Shown here: piece after piece, positions 1-7,203 of the stretch
Numbering within the stretch: position 1 is the stretch's first letter
How the letters are laid out: every line of letters starts with the position of its first letter
Origin: Kordiimonadales bacterium
GTDB lineage: Bacteria; Pseudomonadota; Alphaproteobacteria; Sphingomonadales; Kordiimonadaceae
Length of the DNA: 32,369 nucleotides
Reading direction: 5' to 3'
Assembly (NCBI GenBank): GCA_015485385.1
Contig: WFTS01000117.1
Location: 1 to 32,369, forward strand
Notes under the pieces: model-generated
Databases searched by the model: none
The model's input: only the letters and a program-made list of their open reading frames with translations
What the model was told of the DNA's origin: nothing
Position numbers and translations under genes: made by a program

Positions 1-221
1 CCATCTGCTGTTGGTGCGCTGGTGATCAAAAGGTGGCTAACAGGTGTGCGGGTGTTTAAGTGGCCTGCATCAGCCCGGACGGTCCGGTAGCCCTCGGCTT
101 CTAGCTTTTGTTTGCTGTCGAGGGTGCGGTAACTGGCCGTCACCTTCCAAGAGGCAGCTTGGGCGCGTTTCATGATAGGCGCGGCGCAGTAACCGGGACC
201 AAAAACCAGCAGATGTTTCAC
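1..221 (-). CDS. YeeZ-like NAD(P)-dependent epimerase/dehydrogenase, 5' part only
   Basis: This is the first 73 codons of a minus-strand gene whose remainder lies beyond base 1. It starts with GTG at 221-219, eight bases after a good AAGGAG ribosome site. The protein begins MKHLLVFGPGYCAAPIMKRA, a beta strand followed by a glycine-rich turn (GPGY) as in Rossmann-fold NAD(P)-binding enzymes of the extended SDR/YeeZ group. After it comes a segment resembling 'SYRTLDSKQKLEAEG', where the second strand and its cofactor-selecting end would be, and then 'HLLITSAPT', fitting the strand that packs over the cofactor. The true reaction is unknown for most of this family; nucleotide-sugar epimerase-like activity is the usual annotation. 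The active-site Tyr/Lys would lie outside the window, so function cannot be checked. Confidence is good for the reading frame and moderate for the family. Confidence 0.72.
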   Translation of the reverse strand, partial: MKHLLVFGPGYCAAPIMKRAQAASWKVTASYRTLDSKQKLEAEGYRTVRADAGHLNTRTPVSHLLITSAPTAD

Positions 222-327
222 CTTTTAAGCTCCTTATCATGGCCGGGGTCATAGCCGTGGTATTCAGCCGGGCATTGGGTAGTATATTAGGTCGTGCGTC
301 CGGCAATGCATTTGTCAGTGCTTTCGG

Positions 328-372
328 CCAAGGATTAACCAAAGGATCACCCAAGGATCACTCAAAGGTTGC
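328..372. repeat. Degenerate 11-12 bp tandem repeat upstream of the TPR gene
   Basis: Four imperfect copies of a CCAAGGATCAC-like unit follow one another: CCAAGGATTAA, CCAAAGGATCAC, CCAAGGATCAC and TCAAAGGTTGC. They sit in the 239-base gap between the divergent epimerase and TPR genes, about 90 bases before the chosen TPR start. Function is unknown. They could be a protein-binding array or simple slippage. Confidence 0.5.
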
Positions 373-460
373 TCGGGGCTTTAGCCAAAGATTGGTCAGG
401 GAAAATCTAACATGCACAATTGCCTTGAAAATGCCACCGCTGTTATGCAGTGTGCCGCGC

Positions 461-1291
461 ATGCGTAAATTGATCAACATATCCCTTGCGACCGCCTTTA
501 TATTTAGTCTGACGGCCTTGCCGTCCTTTGCACAAAATGAAGAAAGCCCCCACACGCGCTATAACAATTGCATGAGCCTTGCTGAGCGCTCCCCCGATAA
601 AGCGATTAATCAGGCATTGGTTTGGCAAAATGAGCACGGCGGCATTCCTGCGCGCCACTGCGAGGCGGTTGGCCTGTTTTACATGCAAGAATACGGCGAA
701 GCGGCGGCTCGGTTAGAGTTGATCGCTGAAGATATGCGGCGCGGCAGGCAAATGCCGTTACGCGGCGGCAGACGCACAGCCGCAACCGTATCAATGTTAG
801 CGGATATGTATGATCAGGCCGCAAATGCGTGGCTTCTGGAAGGGGAAGTTGGCCGCGCTGCCTCTGCAATTGACACCGCCTTGTCGCTGGGCGTCAAAGA
901 TAAAATGCAGAAAAGCGGTTTGTTGGTTGATCGAGCCCGTATCGCAGCAGTTGATGAAGATTATAGCATGGCGCTTGGGGATCTGGAGCAGGCGGTTTTG
1001 CTTGATCCGGGGCGCAAGGATATTCTTGTTTTAATCGCCTCGTCAGCGCGCGGTATTGGAAACTACAGCAAGGCAGAGGCCGCGATTAGCGAGTATATAT
1101 CCTTATTTCCCGACAGCGCAGAAGGCCATCTGGAGCGCGGAAACCTGTATGATGTTCAGGGCGAAAAGGCTATGGCGCGACAAAGCTGGATGGCGGCACT
1201 GGCGCTTGAAGAGGTTGGCGAGACAGCCGACGCTGCCCGTGCTAATCTGGAGCGTATAGACGTAAATAAAAGCAAGGACAGCAGCCCTTAG
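461..1291 (+). CDS. Exported tetratricopeptide-repeat protein, hypothetical
   Basis: The protein has 276 residues if it starts at ATG 461. The frame is open back to 239, but the start at 461 gives a normal Sec signal peptide: MRKL, a hydrophobic stretch, then PSFA with likely cleavage after residue 24. The upstream extension looks like noncoding sequence. There is no strong ribosome site at 461, so the start is uncertain. The mature part is helical, with alternating Ala-rich segments such as 'MALGDLEQAVLLDPGRKDILVLIA' and 'YSKAEAAISEYISLFPDSAEGHLERGNLYDVQGE', which fit the TPR pattern (Gly/Ala at 8, Ala at 20, Pro near 32). TPRs usually scaffold protein-protein contacts, here presumably in the periplasm. 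There is a Cys near the start of the mature chain and another at 'RHCEAVG', possibly a disulfide pair. No partner is suggested by context; the gene converges on the MurF-like gene. Confidence 0.75.
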   Translation: MRKLINISLATAFIFSLTALPSFAQNEESPHTRYNNCMSLAERSPDKAINQALVWQNEHGGIPARHCEAVGLFYMQEYGEAAARLELIAEDMRRGRQMPLRGGRRTAATVSMLADMYDQAANAWLLEGEVGRAASAIDTALSLGVKDKMQKSGLLVDRARIAAVDEDYSMALGDLEQAVLLDPGRKDILVLIASSARGIGNYSKAEAAISEYISLFPDSAEGHLERGNLYDVQGEKAMARQSWMAALALEEVGETADAARANLERIDVNKSKDSSP

Positions 1292-1388
1292 GGGCGTCTC
1301 TATCGCCCGAGGTTGGATTATCACCGACACCAATGTTGCTGGCCTATAAGTGAACGGCTCAAAAACTAAAACCTATAGTCTTTCTAAC

Positions 1389-1454
1389 GGAGCTTCCCTC
1401 AAGTGGTGCTCAAACGCCGCATAGGCTTTGCGGCAAAGTTGATGGGAGCTTCCC
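1389..1454. repeat. 10-bp direct repeat flanking a small hairpin, in a convergent gap
   Basis: The gap between the TPR and MurF-like stop codons holds GGAGCTTCCC at 1389-1398 and again at 1445-1454. Between them lies an inverted repeat, GCCGCA (1416-1421) and TGCGGC (1429-1434), with a 7-base loop. There is no clear U-tract on either side, so it is at best a weak terminator for the two converging genes. Confidence 0.4.
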
Positions 1455-1467
1455 CAGAAATCATGGC

Positions 1468-3231
1468 CTAGAAACTAAAGGCCGCTTCATACAGATCAGG
1501 CAGATTGTTTTCAAATAAAACAGCGTCGCCTGCTTCCCAGTGGCTTTTGGCCCAGTCTTCCGCTTTTTCTTGAGTTTCAAACGTCATTACCGTGACGCTG
1601 CCGTCGTTTTCACGCTCTAAACCTTGCATAAAACTAGGGATGCGCTCAGGTGTGACCACCAAAATAATATCGCAGTGTTTGGCTGCTAACATACCAAGCC
1701 TGTCGTGCTCTTCTGTGTGTTTTGATCCCAGCTCTACCATGCCCGGCGTTAAAAGGATGCGCCGCCCGCCAAGTTCCACAAGCGTATCAAGACATTCCAG
1801 AGCGCTAGCAAAGCCGATCGGGTTGCTGTTATAAGCGTCATTGATCAAAGTTGGCTGGCCCGAATTTCGTGAAACTTCAAGCCTGTGACGAATTTGCGGA
1901 ACAGTGGCCGCCGCCCCTTTGATCGCCGCCCACGGTAGGCCCAGCGCGCGCGCGCAGGCTGCGGCCAGCAGAATATTCCCCGCTTGATGTTTGCCGTAAA
2001 GCGGGGCTTTTATGCTGTGCTCGCCGTCTGTATCTTTTACCACGAGTGTGAGGCCATCTTTATGCTGATCAACGGAGATCAGCACCAGCGCGCTCGTGTT
2101 TGCCTCGGTCGCACCGCCCACAAGCATATAGTCGCCGGGCACAGCCTCCATGCGTTCGGCTAGAAGCCCAGCATCCATCCCGTCTTTGTTGACAACGGTT
2201 GTACCGCCTTGATTAAAAACGGCTTCGGCCAGTTCAAACTTTGCTTTTGCTACAGTTTCAAGGGATTTAAAGCGTTCATAGTGAGCCGCCCCAAGGGCTG
2301 TTATCAGCCCCACGTCGGGCGGTGTTAATTTGCACAGCCGCGCAACCGAACCCGGGCCATATGCCCCCATTTCAACAATGAAATATTGGTGGCTTTCCTC
2401 AAGGGTTTCGCGGATCACGCGGGTGATCCCCATGTCTGTGTTAACGCTGCCGGGTGTGGCAAGCGTGGGGGCTGCTGCGCCTAGAATATGAGACAAGATA
2501 TGTTTGGTGGATGTTTTGCCAAAAGATCCGGTGATTGCGATGGTTTTTGGCTTTAGCCGGTTAAATTTTTCAATTGCTTCGGCGCGAAAGCCCGCTTTGA
2601 CCCTTTCTTCATAAGGCTCCAGTAGTTTTGTCGCCAGCACCAGCACCAGCGGCAAAGCCTGCACCAAAAGGATCAATAAGGCCGCAGCGGCAACAGTTTG
2701 CCAATCATAGGACAAATGCACCAAGGCCACCATATCCAGCCAGCTCTCGCTTGCCGTTTCAACTGTGAGTGCAAAATGATCCCCCTTAGGGGCAAGCAGT
2801 GTGGCGGTATAAAGCAAAAGCGCGCCCCCAAAAGCGAGCAACAGATACACCGCGAGAATACGTTTTGCGCGCGCCGTTAAAACCAGAGGCTTTTTGGAGT
2901 GTTTGCGAACAGCGCGTGATTTCAGGCTGCCGCGTAACAAGCCAATACTTATTAAAGGCCAGATGGCATAGCCAAATATGCCCAAAAGCCACGACCCATC
3001 CTTGACGATCAGTATCTGAGAAACAATGCCCATGATAATGGCTGCAAAAAGCCACAAGCTTGTGCTTTTATCATACCCATTTTTGGCCTTGAGCCACTGA
3101 ATGAACCGAGGGCCATCATATTCTTCCTGTTGGAAAAACATCATCAGGCTAAGCCCGCGCTCCAGTATAAACCACATCAGCAGGACAGCCAGGCTGGCAA
3201 CCAACATCAGATCAAGGGGTAGCTCAGTCAT
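1468..3231 (-). CDS. Membrane-anchored MurF-type Mur ligase
   Basis: The protein has 587 residues. From about residue 230 on, it is a Mur ligase most like MurF, which joins D-Ala-D-Ala to UDP-MurNAc-tripeptide using ATP. Visible motifs are the P-loop GSFGKTST (235-242), VEMGAYGPGSVARL (286-299), GAAHYERFKSLE (314-325), YGKHQAGN (412-419), RHRLEV (448-453), and the MurF-like NDAYNSNP (464-471) followed by GMVELGSKHTEEH. What differs is the N-terminal part. Instead of the soluble UDP-MurNAc-peptide binding domain, it has about 200 residues with roughly five hydrophobic helices (near 6-32, 58-76, 81-99, 124-147 and 179-203). So the catalytic part is tethered to the inner membrane, and the acceptor is likely not the usual soluble nucleotide precursor (inference). 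Its start overlaps the hydrolase stop by 8 bases. It is not expected to be the dcw-cluster murF, which should be elsewhere. Confidence 0.88.
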   Translation of the reverse strand: MTELPLDLMLVASLAVLLMWFILERGLSLMMFFQQEEYDGPRFIQWLKAKNGYDKSTSLWLFAAIIMGIVSQILIVKDGSWLLGIFGYAIWPLISIGLLRGSLKSRAVRKHSKKPLVLTARAKRILAVYLLLAFGGALLLYTATLLAPKGDHFALTVETASESWLDMVALVHLSYDWQTVAAAALLILLVQALPLVLVLATKLLEPYEERVKAGFRAEAIEKFNRLKPKTIAITGSFGKTSTKHILSHILGAAAPTLATPGSVNTDMGITRVIRETLEESHQYFIVEMGAYGPGSVARLCKLTPPDVGLITALGAAHYERFKSLETVAKAKFELAEAVFNQGGTTVVNKDGMDAGLLAERMEAVPGDYMLVGGATEANTSALVLISVDQHKDGLTLVVKDTDGEHSIKAPLYGKHQAGNILLAAACARALGLPWAAIKGAAATVPQIRHRLEVSRNSGQPTLINDAYNSNPIGFASALECLDTLVELGGRRILLTPGMVELGSKHTEEHDRLGMLAAKHCDIILVVTPERIPSFMQGLERENDGSVTVMTFETQEKAEDWAKSHWEAGDAVLFENNLPDLYEAAFSF

Positions 3232-3982
3232 TTTTCAAATCCTTTAAAAACCCTTTGATCAGCGCTTCGCATTGATAGGCCCCGCGCGTTAAAATATCGT
3301 GGTGATTGTAGCCTTTTAGTTCCGTATAGCGCGAAACCGGGATCAGGCGCTCATAGGCTTTGCCAATCTCGCCCGGTGTATCAGTATCATCACTTCCGTA
3401 TAATAACAGTGCAGGGCATGTAATTTGCCGTGCCTGATTGGCCAAATTTTCTGTGACCGCGCTCACAAGGGTTGCGCGCAGCTCCCCTGCATTTTTATAG
3501 TCTTGGCTGCCAAAGCGCGCCACATAAGCGCTACGGAGATTTGTTCCTACGACAGCATCTATCATATGAGCGGCTTTTCCGACCAACTTTAAAAACAGCG
3601 CTTTGGCTTTAAAACCAAGCGAGCGTTTGCGCGGCAGGCCTGCCCCCCCAATTAAAACAATAGCCTTCACCAAGTTAGGGTATCTGGCGGCAACTTGCAC
3701 AGCAAGGCGTCCTCCGTAACTGTGACCGATCAGGATATGGCTGCTGGTTTGATCAAGCTGGGCAGCGAGAGCTTCGGCATAGTCGGCCGTGGAGGCCCCT
3801 TTGAAAAGGGCGGGTGTTTCCCCAAATCCGGGCAGATCAAACTGTGTGGTTACGCTATCCTTTTGAAACAACGTGGCAATGCGGTCAAAACCAGTGTGGT
3901 CATAGCCCCAACCGTGTAGCCAAACAATATTTTGGCCGTGCGTGCCTGTGACATGTTTGTGCCAATGAGGAGCCTTTGTCAT
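3224..3982 (-). CDS. Alpha/beta hydrolase in the Ddl/Mur-ligase operon
   Basis: The protein has 252 residues and is a soluble alpha/beta-fold hydrolase resembling BioH/MhpC-type esterases. The oxyanion region is HGWGYD (23-28). The nucleophile elbow is GHSYGG with Ser88. The acid is probably Asp199 in GSDDTDTP, and the base His227 in GYNHHD. There is no signal peptide, so it should act in the cytoplasm. It begins 3 bases after the Ddl-like stop and overlaps the MurF-like start by 8 bases, so the three genes are very likely co-translated. A pimeloyl-ester hydrolase (BioH) role is possible from sequence alone, but there is no biotin gene nearby. Context instead suggests an esterase, amidase or proofreading role on the product of the two ligases (inference). 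Its substrate cannot be told from the sequence. Confidence 0.88.
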   Translation of the reverse strand: MTKAPHWHKHVTGTHGQNIVWLHGWGYDHTGFDRIATLFQKDSVTTQFDLPGFGETPALFKGASTADYAEALAAQLDQTSSHILIGHSYGGRLAVQVAARYPNLVKAIVLIGGAGLPRKRSLGFKAKALFLKLVGKAAHMIDAVVGTNLRSAYVARFGSQDYKNAGELRATLVSAVTENLANQARQITCPALLLYGSDDTDTPGEIGKAYERLIPVSRYTELKGYNHHDILTRGAYQCEALIKGFLKDLKND

Positions 3983-3985
3983 AGC

Positions 3986-5209
3986 TTAGGGCTTTGTAAA
4001 AATAGTTGCGCCGCCCGAGTTTGCATCGGTCGAGCCAAGGCGCATGGCAGAAAGCGCAAACCCTTCAGAAATAATCGCGTCCGTGAGGGAAAGAAAGCTA
4101 AGCGGTTCGGCTGCGGCTTCCCACAGGAAATAAGCGAACGAGCCCGGGATGGTATTGACCTCATTGAGCCATAGCTCACCGCTTTTGCTGTCACAAAGGA
4201 AATCCACCCGCACGCTACCGGCCAAATCAAGCTGATCAAATATCGTTTGGGCACTTTCACGGATAAAGGTTTCTTGCTCTGGTGTTAGGTCTTCAGGGTT
4301 AAGAGTGCGGTTCAGCGAGACCATGCCTTCGCTTGGGCCACTTTCCAGTTTAGGACCGCCCGGTGCGCCGCCTGCCAGATATTTATTTTTAAAGTCCAAA
4401 AGGTCTGCGTCACTAGAAGGACGCTCAATCGCAGAGCTAACGGCTGTGTTGTTTGCTCGGCGTACGGCCACATTATATTCACATAAATTAGGCACAAAGG
4501 GTTCCACGAGCACGTCACTATCAAGCCGAAATGCTGCCATCAGGGCCGCGATCAGGGCATCCATATCAGGCGCTTTTCCAACACCAACGCTAGAGCCTAA
4601 ATTGCACGGTTTGACAATCAAGGGGTACGGCGCACCGCCAAAGGCATCGGCAAGCTGGGATTTCAGCGTGTCTGGGTCTAAAAACTGGCCTTTTGAGGGC
4701 CGCGTTAAGACCAGTTCGGGCAAAACCTTAATGCCGGCACTGCGGGCAATTTTTTTGGTGAAAATTTTGTTCATTGTCGCAGCCGAGCCAAGCGTGCGGC
4801 ATCCAGAAAACGGAATGGCGGCAAATTCCAACAAGCCCTGCAAGCTACCGTCTTCACCGTTAGAGCCGTGAATTGCGGGCACGATCAGATCAAAATTTAT
4901 AACTGTTCGCTTTTCGCCCATCAGGCCTTTTTGGTATGCCAGAAACCGTGGGCGACCATTGGCTGGGGTGGCAAGATCAAGTGTAAGCTGGGTTAGGCTT
5001 TTTTCTGCTGTTGGGGTTATGGGATACCGGCTGCGGCTTGTTAGCGCCTCGCCGGTCCACCACTGACCAAGCGGGTCAATATAAATGGGCAGGCCCTCAT
5101 ATTTTGCCGGATCAAGCGCCTCAATGAATTGTAGCCCCGATAGGACGCTGACATCATGTTCTACGCTTCTACCGCCAAATACTACAGCAATGACCTTCTT
5201 TGCGGCCAT
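3986..5209 (-). CDS. D-alanine--D-alanine ligase family protein (ATP-grasp)
   Basis: The protein has 407 residues, longer than the usual 300-360 of Ddl. Family motifs are clear: FGGRSVEHDVS (11-21, Glu17), HGSNGEDGSLQG (114-125), the ATP-grasp loop IVKPCNLGSSVGVGK (198-212), VRVDF (333-337) and LNEVNTIPGS (348-357). The omega-loop reads DFKNKYL, keeping the Lys-Tyr pair (276-277) that in E. coli DdlB is Lys215-Tyr216 and is typical of ligases making dipeptides rather than D-Ala-D-lactate. The end of the active site is unusual: after NTIPG comes SFAYFLWE rather than the usual FTxxS, so the Ser that holds the carboxylate of the second residue (DdlB Ser281) appears to be Phe361. The start is ATG 5209, with a GGGGG ribosome site just upstream. 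It is the first gene of the unit ddl-hydrolase-murF. It is probably a paralogue of the cell-wall Ddl with an altered second substrate (inference). Confidence 0.88.
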   Translation of the reverse strand: MAAKKVIAVVFGGRSVEHDVSVLSGLQFIEALDPAKYEGLPIYIDPLGQWWTGEALTSRSRYPITPTAEKSLTQLTLDLATPANGRPRFLAYQKGLMGEKRTVINFDLIVPAIHGSNGEDGSLQGLLEFAAIPFSGCRTLGSAATMNKIFTKKIARSAGIKVLPELVLTRPSKGQFLDPDTLKSQLADAFGGAPYPLIVKPCNLGSSVGVGKAPDMDALIAALMAAFRLDSDVLVEPFVPNLCEYNVAVRRANNTAVSSAIERPSSDADLLDFKNKYLAGGAPGGPKLESGPSEGMVSLNRTLNPEDLTPEQETFIRESAQTIFDQLDLAGSVRVDFLCDSKSGELWLNEVNTIPGSFAYFLWEAAAEPLSFLSLTDAIISEGFALSAMRLGSTDANSGGATIFTKP

Positions 5210-5388
5210 AGGTCCCCCTTATTATCCTTTGTATCACGTTAAAAACGCTACTGCCTTCTTCATGTAGCCAATATCGGCGTTCAGGTGAAGGCAAATAAAC
5301 AACAAAGCGTGGCAGATTGATGGCAAACAGCCTTTGCTTGGGGAAAAACCATTAAAGGGTTGGGATAGTATCTTCACTTCTAATTTAT

Positions 5389-5416
5389 TTGACCCAAGCC
5401 CTGCGCCCACTAGAAT
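5389..5416 (+). promoter_or_regulatory. Putative sigma-70 promoter of the metallo-hydrolase gene
   Basis: TTGACC (5389-5394) and TAGAAT (5411-5416) are separated by 16 bases, each matching the consensus at five of six positions. They lie about 40 bases before the ATG at 5457, which has a GGGAGGT ribosome site. This is the clearest housekeeping-type promoter in the window. Confidence 0.6.
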
Positions 5417-5456
5417 ACGGTGAAAGAGCATTTCATCGGGGTTAAGGGAGGTCAGC

Positions 5457-6365
5457 ATGACTTTAAAGACGAATTTGATAGCGACGGTTGCGGCTTTGTC
5501 GCTTGCGGGGTCGATAACGGGCGCCCTCAGCGCGCAGGATTTTAGCAAGGTCGAAATAAAAGCCGAGGCCCTACGCGGGAATATATCTGTCTTATACGGT
5601 GCGGGCGGCAATATTGGTGTGTCTGCTGGGGACGACGGCGTTTTCATCGTTGATGATCAATTCGCACCATTGACTGATAAAATCAAAGCAGCCCTTGCGG
5701 GTATTTCTGATAAACCGCTTCGGTTTGTCCTAAACACCCATTTTCACGGTGATCATACCGGTGGGAATGAAAATTTGGGCAAGGGCGGTGCGGTGATTAT
5801 GGCGCATGACAATGTGCGGCAGCGGCTTTCTAAAGGGGCATTTTTAAAAGCCTTCGATATGAAGATGGATCCCGCAAAAATGGCCGCTTTGCCGGTGGTG
5901 ACATTTAACGATAAAATCTCGCTTCATATGAACGGTGAAGAAGCGCGTGTGATCCATGTGAAAAACGCACACACCGATGGTGATAGCATCATCTTTTTCA
6001 AAGGATCGAACGTGATCCATATGGGGGATACATTTTTCAATGATCGGCTCCCCTTTATGGATGTTTCTAACGGCGGCTCGATCGACGGTGTGATCGCCGC
6101 GGCTAAGGCGGTGCTAGAGCTTGCAAATGATGAAACCATCGTTATTCCAGGCCACGGTAAGGTTACCGACAAAGCGGGGGTTCAGGCGTATCTTGTGGCG
6201 CTAGAGGCCTCGCGCAAGATTGTTGCGGCCATGAAGGCAGAGGGAAAGTCTCTGGAAGATATTCAAGCGTCTGGCGCTTTGGCCGATGTGAACGCCAACT
6301 GGCGGGCCAATCCAGAGGGCTGGGTTAAAAAATATATTGGTTTTGTTTATAACAGCCTGAAGTAA
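5457..6365 (+). CDS. Exported metallo-beta-lactamase-fold hydrolase
   Basis: The protein has 302 residues with an N-terminal signal peptide (Lys4, then hydrophobic 6-24, cleavage near LSA-Q at residue 26). The zinc-binding motif is complete: HFHGDH (His95, His97, Asp99, His100), His172 in NAHTDGD, Asp191 in GDTFF, and His233 in PGHG. This arrangement is that of the periplasmic MBL-fold hydrolases often annotated SoxH/quinoprotein-relay-like or 'MBL fold metallo-hydrolase'. True antibiotic lactamase activity is possible but not indicated. The gene is monocistronic, between a good promoter (5389-5416) and a strong terminator (6382-6412). The substrate is unknown. It diverges from the Ddl-like operon, so a cell-envelope role is conceivable, but that is only positional. 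Confidence 0.88.
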   Translation: MTLKTNLIATVAALSLAGSITGALSAQDFSKVEIKAEALRGNISVLYGAGGNIGVSAGDDGVFIVDDQFAPLTDKIKAALAGISDKPLRFVLNTHFHGDHTGGNENLGKGGAVIMAHDNVRQRLSKGAFLKAFDMKMDPAKMAALPVVTFNDKISLHMNGEEARVIHVKNAHTDGDSIIFFKGSNVIHMGDTFFNDRLPFMDVSNGGSIDGVIAAAKAVLELANDETIVIPGHGKVTDKAGVQAYLVALEASRKIVAAMKAEGKSLEDIQASGALADVNANWRANPEGWVKKYIGFVYNSLK

Positions 6366-6381
6366 AACGGGGTTTAAAATG

Positions 6382-6412
6382 AAAAAACAGGGGTCTTTGC
6401 CCCTGTTTTTTT
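6382..6412 (+). terminator. Rho-independent terminator after the metallo-hydrolase
   Basis: An inverted repeat AAAAAACAGGGG (6382-6393) / CCCCTGTTTTTT with a 6-base loop (6394-6399) ends in a run of seven T. The A-tract on the 5' side makes it work in both directions, so it may also stop transcription of the convergent lipoprotein gene. Confidence 0.88.
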
Positions 6413-6466
6413 GATCCTGAACTCTATCGTGTATCCGCAAAAGCGGTTGTAGGCTTGCTTGCTCTA

Positions 6467-7102
6467 TTACATGGCTGCTGGCTTTTCACGCTCAAGCTTT
6501 ATGCGGCGGGTAACACCATTTTCACCGGGGAAATCTTTAAACAGCGCTTCAGCTAAATAAGGCATGATCGCTGGCAAGTCTTTGCGCCGCGTTTCAATTT
6601 CTGATCGGCCTTCAAAGACTGTTTTTCCGTCGGGCGTGCGCAGTTCAAAGACAAGGCGCGCAGTATAAACTGTGCGGGCATAAAGTTCATTTCCGCCAAA
6701 GAAGCCGCCATATCCGGCACCGTAAGGCGCGCCCCAATATTGGCCGTAATAAGCCCCCCCGTAGCCGTGATGCCAATCAAGGCCAACATAAGGCGACAAA
6801 CGGTTTTCAAATTTTTCGCGGCCTTCAGTGATGGTAACATCAAAGCCCGCAATTAATTCAGGCTCTTGCTTGCCGGGCTCTTTATAGCCGTATGCTGCCA
6901 AATGGCTTGCTAAAACACTGGCATATTGCTGAAATTCTAGGCTTTCAACCTTATCGGCAAGCATGGGCGTGATCCTTACGCGTTCGCCGCCCGGAGAGGT
7001 TAGTTCGTGAAACGTTGCCACGCTGCTGCGGATACTATTGGAACAAGCGGCCAAAGCAAATAAGCCCAGCGCCAAAATAACCTTGTTCAAAATAGATTTC
7101 AT
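6467..7102 (-). CDS. DUF4136 family lipoprotein
   Basis: The protein has 211 residues. The signal peptide ends in the lipobox LAAC with Cys20, so it should be a lipid-anchored envelope protein. The residue after Cys is Ser, not Asp, which favours outer-membrane sorting by the usual Lol rule. The rest fits DUF4136: an N-terminal FHELTSPGGERVRITP segment, a middle stretch with FDVTITEGREKF, and a C-terminal YTARLVFELRTPDGKTVFEGRSE. Between them, residues 112-137 are extremely rich in Gly and Tyr. The function of the family is unknown. Upstream there is a TAGGAGACGG ribosome site and a candidate promoter with an overlapping inverted repeat (7176-7219), so the gene is probably transcribed alone. 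Confidence 0.85.
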   Translation of the reverse strand: MKSILNKVILALGLFALAACSNSIRSSVATFHELTSPGGERVRITPMLADKVESLEFQQYASVLASHLAAYGYKEPGKQEPELIAGFDVTITEGREKFENRLSPYVGLDWHHGYGGAYYGQYWGAPYGAGYGGFFGGNELYARTVYTARLVFELRTPDGKTVFEGRSEIETRRKDLPAIMPYLAEALFKDFPGENGVTRRIKLEREKPAAM

Positions 7103-7175
7103 CTTACCGTCTCCTAAAAGGCCGATTTTCCAAATGGGGTAAAATCAGCGAATACACGCACACTAAAGGTTTCTT

Positions 7176-7203
7176 ACTATAGGCATGAAACCAAATGCAT
7201 CAA
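7176..7203 (-). promoter_or_regulatory. Putative promoter of the DUF4136 lipoprotein gene
   Basis: On the minus strand, TTGATG (7203-7198) is followed after 16 bases by TATAGT (7181-7176). The -35 box lies inside an inverted repeat (7197-7219), so a bound regulator would compete with RNA polymerase. The start codon is about 75 bases downstream. Confidence 0.45.

Noticed and set aside
70-354. 94-codon minus-strand frame overlapping the epimerase start
   Set aside because: The other frame starting with GTG 221 has a ribosome site and a clear Rossmann N-terminus. This frame gives a Pro/Asn-rich translation from the repeat.
239-460. 74-codon N-terminal extension of the TPR protein
   Set aside because: It contains the tandem repeat and lies before a normal signal peptide. 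An internal start at 461 explains export. The extension has no typical protein pattern.
4305-4871. 188-codon plus-strand frame opposite the Ddl-like gene
   Set aside because: It is antisense to conserved ATP-grasp motifs, and the translation is Ser/Pro/Ala-rich without domains.
5457-6365. Antibiotic-resistance beta-lactamase
   Set aside because: The zinc motif is shared by the whole metallo-hydrolase superfamily. The sequence resembles general periplasmic MBL-fold proteins, and nothing nearby points to resistance.
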